In this document: positions 61,474-64,000 of the stretch, one piece after another | How positions within the stretch are numbered: the first letter of the stretch is position 1 | How the letters are laid out: each line of letters opens with the position of its first letter | Source: Dyadobacter sp. CECT 9275 | Lineage (GTDB): Bacteria > Bacteroidota > Bacteroidia > Cytophagales > Spirosomataceae | Length of the DNA: 64,000 nt | Assembly: GCF_907164905.1 (NCBI RefSeq) | Contig: NZ_CAJRAF010000002.1 | Coordinates: 2,108,001 to 2,172,000, forward strand | Direction: 5' to 3' | Program-made: the position numbers and the translations under genes | Notes under the pieces: model-generated | Told to the model about the DNA's origin: nothing | Databases searched by the model: none | The model's input: only the letters and a program-made list of their open reading frames with translations

Positions 61474-62145
61474 ATGAACGCCAGCACACTACTATTCTTC
61501 CTAATTTCTCTTACGCTGGGTACTGGTATAGGTGCCGTGGCCTACAAGTGGTTTTTTGTAAAAAAGTCAAACGAAGAAACATCCAAAACCGAATCCACAG
61601 TACTCCTTGAAAGTATCGAAAAGGTATTCAAGGTGGTAATGGCAGAAGGGTATTTCACCGAAATATACAATTATGAGAACCACAGGAATTTCTGGAACCT
61701 GATAAGCGACAAGAAAAAAGCGCTTATCATTGCCAAAGCCAAAGTACTTGTGGGGTACGACTTCGGCAAAATGCGCTTTCATTTTTCTCATTCCGACCGA
61801 AAAATGATCATTGAATATTTCCCGGAGCCAGAGGTATTGTCCATGGATACGGATTATAAATTTTATGACATAGAACAAGGCTGGCTGAACCGTTTTCAGA
61901 CAGACGACTACACTGCCATTCTAAATGAAGCAAAAAAGACGATGAACGAAAAAGCTCTTCAGAGCGACCTCCCCAGAATTGCCTCTAATCAGGTACAGTT
62001 GATGATGTTTCAGCTTGCCGCAACCATGAGCTGGAAAATAGATCTTCTATTACCCGAAATCAACAAAAAACAACTTGATGAATTTTCAAAATATCGTCCC
62101 ACGGATGCGAATATCGATTCGCTTAAAATTGATGACAATCCCTAA
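61474..62145 (+). CDS. DUF4230 domain protein, membrane-anchored
   Basis: A 223-residue protein with one N-terminal membrane helix (LLFFLISLTLGTGIGAVAYKWFF) and a soluble domain resembling DUF4230: VLLESIEKVFKVVMAEGYFTE, KKKALIIAKAKVLVGYDFGKM, and YFPEPEVLSMDTDYKFYDIEQGW. The domain is common in envelope proteins; function unknown. The topology places most of it in the periplasm. Start at ATG 61474; the frame is open further but into miaA. Confidence 0.8.
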   Translation: MNASTLLFFLISLTLGTGIGAVAYKWFFVKKSNEETSKTESTVLLESIEKVFKVVMAEGYFTEIYNYENHRNFWNLISDKKKALIIAKAKVLVGYDFGKMRFHFSHSDRKMIIEYFPEPEVLSMDTDYKFYDIEQGWLNRFQTDDYTAILNEAKKTMNEKALQSDLPRIASNQVQLMMFQLAATMSWKIDLLLPEINKKQLDEFSKYRPTDANIDSLKIDDNP

Positions 62146-62261
62146 TATTTAATTATTTTATAATGAAATAACTTTTCTGCTCATCATTTATCTCTTTCTT
62201 CGCGTAGATATGTTAAATTACAAAAGTCTTTACTACTTATTCATTCTTAAACTTTAGCGAT

Positions 62262-62900
62262 ATGTTGAAAAAACTATCTTTGATGCTCTTTCTTGGTATG
62301 GTATTACTCTTTGCAGGCTGTAAGGGAGATCAGGGCGATGTCGGTCCTCAGGGAGAAAAAGGAGACAAGGGAGATACTGGCGCACAAGGTCCAGCTGGTC
62401 CTGCCGGTCAGGACGGAGAGGACGGCACAGGGTCCGGATCACTTCCTTTGCTATTATCCGTTGGAAAAGATACCACCTATGCAGAAACAGGCGGGTATAT
62501 AGTGGCACTCGATGAACTTACTGACGAAGCACTTGCTCTTTTAGACAAGTCTGCAATCCTGGTTTATATTAAATCGCAGGGTGTGTATTGGCCGCTGCCC
62601 GGTTTGGTCGCTTTTGAAGAAGGTGTAAGCAATTTTACTTTTGTTCATGGTGTAGACGAAACGGACAAATACTTCTTCGTAGAGTTGCTGGCCGTCAACT
62701 GGTCAGAAGATCAGGAAACTGCACCTCGCAGGGTTTTTGAAGACCTCCGCATCATTATCATGCCGACCGAAGAACTTACCAGAAAACGCCAGGATATCAA
62801 TTACAAAGATTACAACGACGTAGTAAGCAAACTCGGCCTTACCGACAAAGATCTGAAAATTGTAAGCGGTAATAAACAACTCGCTTTTAAGAAAAAATAA
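62262..62900 (+). CDS. Lipoprotein with a short collagen-like repeat
   Basis: A 212-residue lipoprotein. The signal (MLKKLSLMLFLGMVLLFAGC) ends in lipobox FAGC with Cys20. At once follow about 12 Gly-x-y triplets (from GDQGDVGPQGEKGDKG through GPAGPAGQDGEDG), the collagen-like triple-helix pattern, then a globular C-terminal domain (residues 60-212) I do not recognise. The triplets may form a trimeric stalk that projects the domain from the membrane. A strong terminator follows. Confidence 0.85.
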   Translation: MLKKLSLMLFLGMVLLFAGCKGDQGDVGPQGEKGDKGDTGAQGPAGPAGQDGEDGTGSGSLPLLLSVGKDTTYAETGGYIVALDELTDEALALLDKSAILVYIKSQGVYWPLPGLVAFEEGVSNFTFVHGVDETDKYFFVELLAVNWSEDQETAPRRVFEDLRIIIMPTEELTRKRQDINYKDYNDVVSKLGLTDKDLKIVSGNKQLAFKKK

Positions 62901-62917
62901 CAAGCCGGATTGATATA

Positions 62918-62950
62918 AAAAAAGCGGAGCCGAAAACTCCGCTTTTTTTA
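62918..62950. terminator. Bidirectional terminator between the collagen-like lipoprotein and ychF
   Basis: 13-bp perfect stem with GCGGAG/CTCCGC core, seven A before and seven T after (62918-62930, 62938-62950); works on both strands for the two convergent genes. Confidence 0.9.
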
Positions 62951-62963
62951 TATGCCTGGATTC

Positions 62964-64000
62964 TTAAACATTAAATCTAAAGTGCATGATATCTCCGTCG
63001 GCCACAACATATTCCTTTCCTTCGACTGCCATTTTACCGGCTTCCTTTACGCCCGCTTCATTCTTGAACTGCTGAAAATCAGCTATTTTAATTACCTCAG
63101 CACGAATAAACCCTTTCTCAAAATCACTGTGAATGACGCCGGCGGCCTGTGGCGCTTTCCATCCCCTCACAATGGTCCATGCCCTCACCTCCTTCACACC
63201 GGCCGTAAAATACGTAATCAGGTTCAGCAAGGAATACGATGCTTTAATCAGTTTGCTCAGCCCTGATTCTTTCAGTCCGTATTCAGCAAGAAACATTTCA
63301 TGCTCCTCCGGATCTTCAATTTCGGATATCTGTGACTCAATCGCAGCACATAAAACAATTACTTCCGCACCTTCCTGTTTGACAGTTTCACGAAGTTTCT
63401 CGGAATACTCGTTTCCAGCAAGCATGGACTGCTCATCTACATTGGCAACATACAAAACAGGTTTTGCGGTCAGTAGCTGAAGATCTCCGATTGCCGCTTG
63501 CTTTGCTTCCTCGTCAACAATGAGGCTTCGGGCATTTTTGCCAGCTTCCAGCGTGGCTTTATACTGCTTCAGCAATTCAAGTTCAGCCTTGGCTTTGGCG
63601 TCACCGGCTCTTGCAGCTTTTTCGACTTTCTGTATTTTTTTATCTACCGATTCAAGGTCTTTCAGCTGAAGTTCGGCATCTATAATTTCTTTGTCAAAAA
63701 CCGGGTCCACGCGACCCTCCACATGGACAACGTTCTCATCCTGAAAACAACGTACCACATGCACAATAGCATCAACCTCCCGGATGTTGGCCAAAAATTT
63801 ATTTCCCAGACCAGCTCCCTGGCTTGCGCCTTTAACCAATCCTGCAATGTCGACGAACTCAATGATCGTCGGGATAACTTTTTGAGGATTAACCAGGCCC
63901 GTGAGAATATCAAGGCGCTCATCGGGTACCGTTACTACCCCCACATTGGGTTCAATCGTACAAAACGGGTAGTTGGCGGCTTCCGCCTTACCAGTTGAAA
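62964..64000 (-). CDS. ychF: Ribosome-binding ATPase/GTPase YchF, 5' end outside window
   Basis: About 345 C-terminal residues of the Obg-like NTPase YchF. The first codons visible ([20 protein letters not shown]) are the switch I region, so the P-loop lies just beyond the right edge. The G3 segment reads [20 protein letters not shown]. The adenine-specifying NxxE-like region appears as [10 protein letters not shown] coiled coil ([20 protein letters not shown]) and C-terminal TGS domain ([20 protein letters not shown]) follow. It hydrolyses ATP and binds ribosomes. Confidence 0.95.
   Translation of the reverse strand, partial: STGKAEAANYPFCTIEPNVGVVTVPDERLDILTGLVNPQKVIPTIIEFVDIAGLVKGASQGAGLGNKFLANIREVDAIVHVVRCFQDENVVHVEGRVDPVFDKEIIDAELQLKDLESVDKKIQKVEKAARAGDAKAKAELELLKQYKATLEAGKNARSLIVDEEAKQAAIGDLQLLTAKPVLYVANVDEQSMLAGNEYSEKLRETVKQEGAEVIVLCAAIESQISEIEDPEEHEMFLAEYGLKESGLSKLIKASYSLLNLITYFTAGVKEVRAWTIVRGWKAPQAAGVIHSDFEKGFIRAEVIKIADFQQFKNEAGVKEAGKMAVEGKEYVVADGDIMHFRFNV

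Noticed and set aside
1..64000. Search for tRNA, rRNA, CRISPR arrays, insertion sequences and prophage genes
   Set aside because: No cloverleaf-like, repeat-spacer, transposase or phage signatures were noticed; a covariance-model scan was not possible, so small RNAs may be missed.

Overview
The window is chromosomal DNA from a member of the Bacteroidota, most likely a Cytophagales/Dyadobacter-like bacterium. This rests on repeated promoter elements of the Bacteroidota form TAnnTTTG (several with TTG/TTTG 19-23 nt upstream), weak ribosome-binding signals, and family content (DUF2911, DUF5618, GH88/GH105 proteins, Gfo/Idh/MocA plus TIM-barrel epimerase pairs, tagaturonate reductase). Genus is inference. 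Both window ends cut genes: an aminotransferase on the left and the GTPase YchF on the right. I saw no rRNA, tRNA, CRISPR array, insertion sequence or prophage gene.

Layout. 1-3.1 kb: methionine-type aminotransferase (partial), a redoxin, a Nudix hydrolase and a LacI-family regulator. 3.4-10.8 kb: an unsaturated-uronate/galacturonate operon divergent from the LacI gene (kduD, kduI, kdgF, a GH88/105 hydrolase with an extra C-terminal domain, uxaB, a hexuronate-type MFS transporter), with a second GH88/105 hydrolase at 14.8-16.2 kb. Together these would take up pectin fragments, hydrolyse unsaturated disaccharides and send the uronates to 2-keto-3-deoxygluconate and altronate. 11-11.9 kb: an SRPBCC/ArsR pair with a duplicated operator around its promoter. 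11.9-14.6 kb: an ATP-grasp enzyme and an M17 aminopeptidase. 16.2-18.8 kb: a LytTR response regulator and a TPR/HisKA_2-type kinase.

19.4-22.7 kb: an envelope locus with a putative outer-membrane barrel protein, a CsgG-like protein that looks split by an in-frame TAA, and a tiny lipoprotein whose start codon appears to be ATA. 24.6-26.5 kb: acyl carrier protein, UbiA-like membrane protein, methyltransferase. 26.8-29.6 kb: quinone oxidoreductase, AraC regulator, SDR. 31.7-33.6 kb: TetR regulator and fabF, each preceded by the same perfect 18-bp palindrome. 33.7-39.6 kb: mostly minus-strand exported enzymes and gpsA. 40-44.4 kb: a TolC/HlyD pair without an inner-membrane pump, and an SpmA-SpmB-type fusion. 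45-49 kb: sugar epimerase/oxidoreductase pair and a subtilase.

51.8-58.6 kb holds a complete ebo-type cluster (eboA, TatD-like hydrolase, UbiA, EboD sugar-phosphate cyclase, TIM-barrel isomerase, alkaline-phosphatase-superfamily EboF). It is known from cyanobacteria and pseudomonads but its product is not settled, and it is the most interesting system in the window. The right end carries DUF456, carboxynorspermidine dehydrogenase, miaA, a DUF4230 protein, a collagen-like lipoprotein and ychF.
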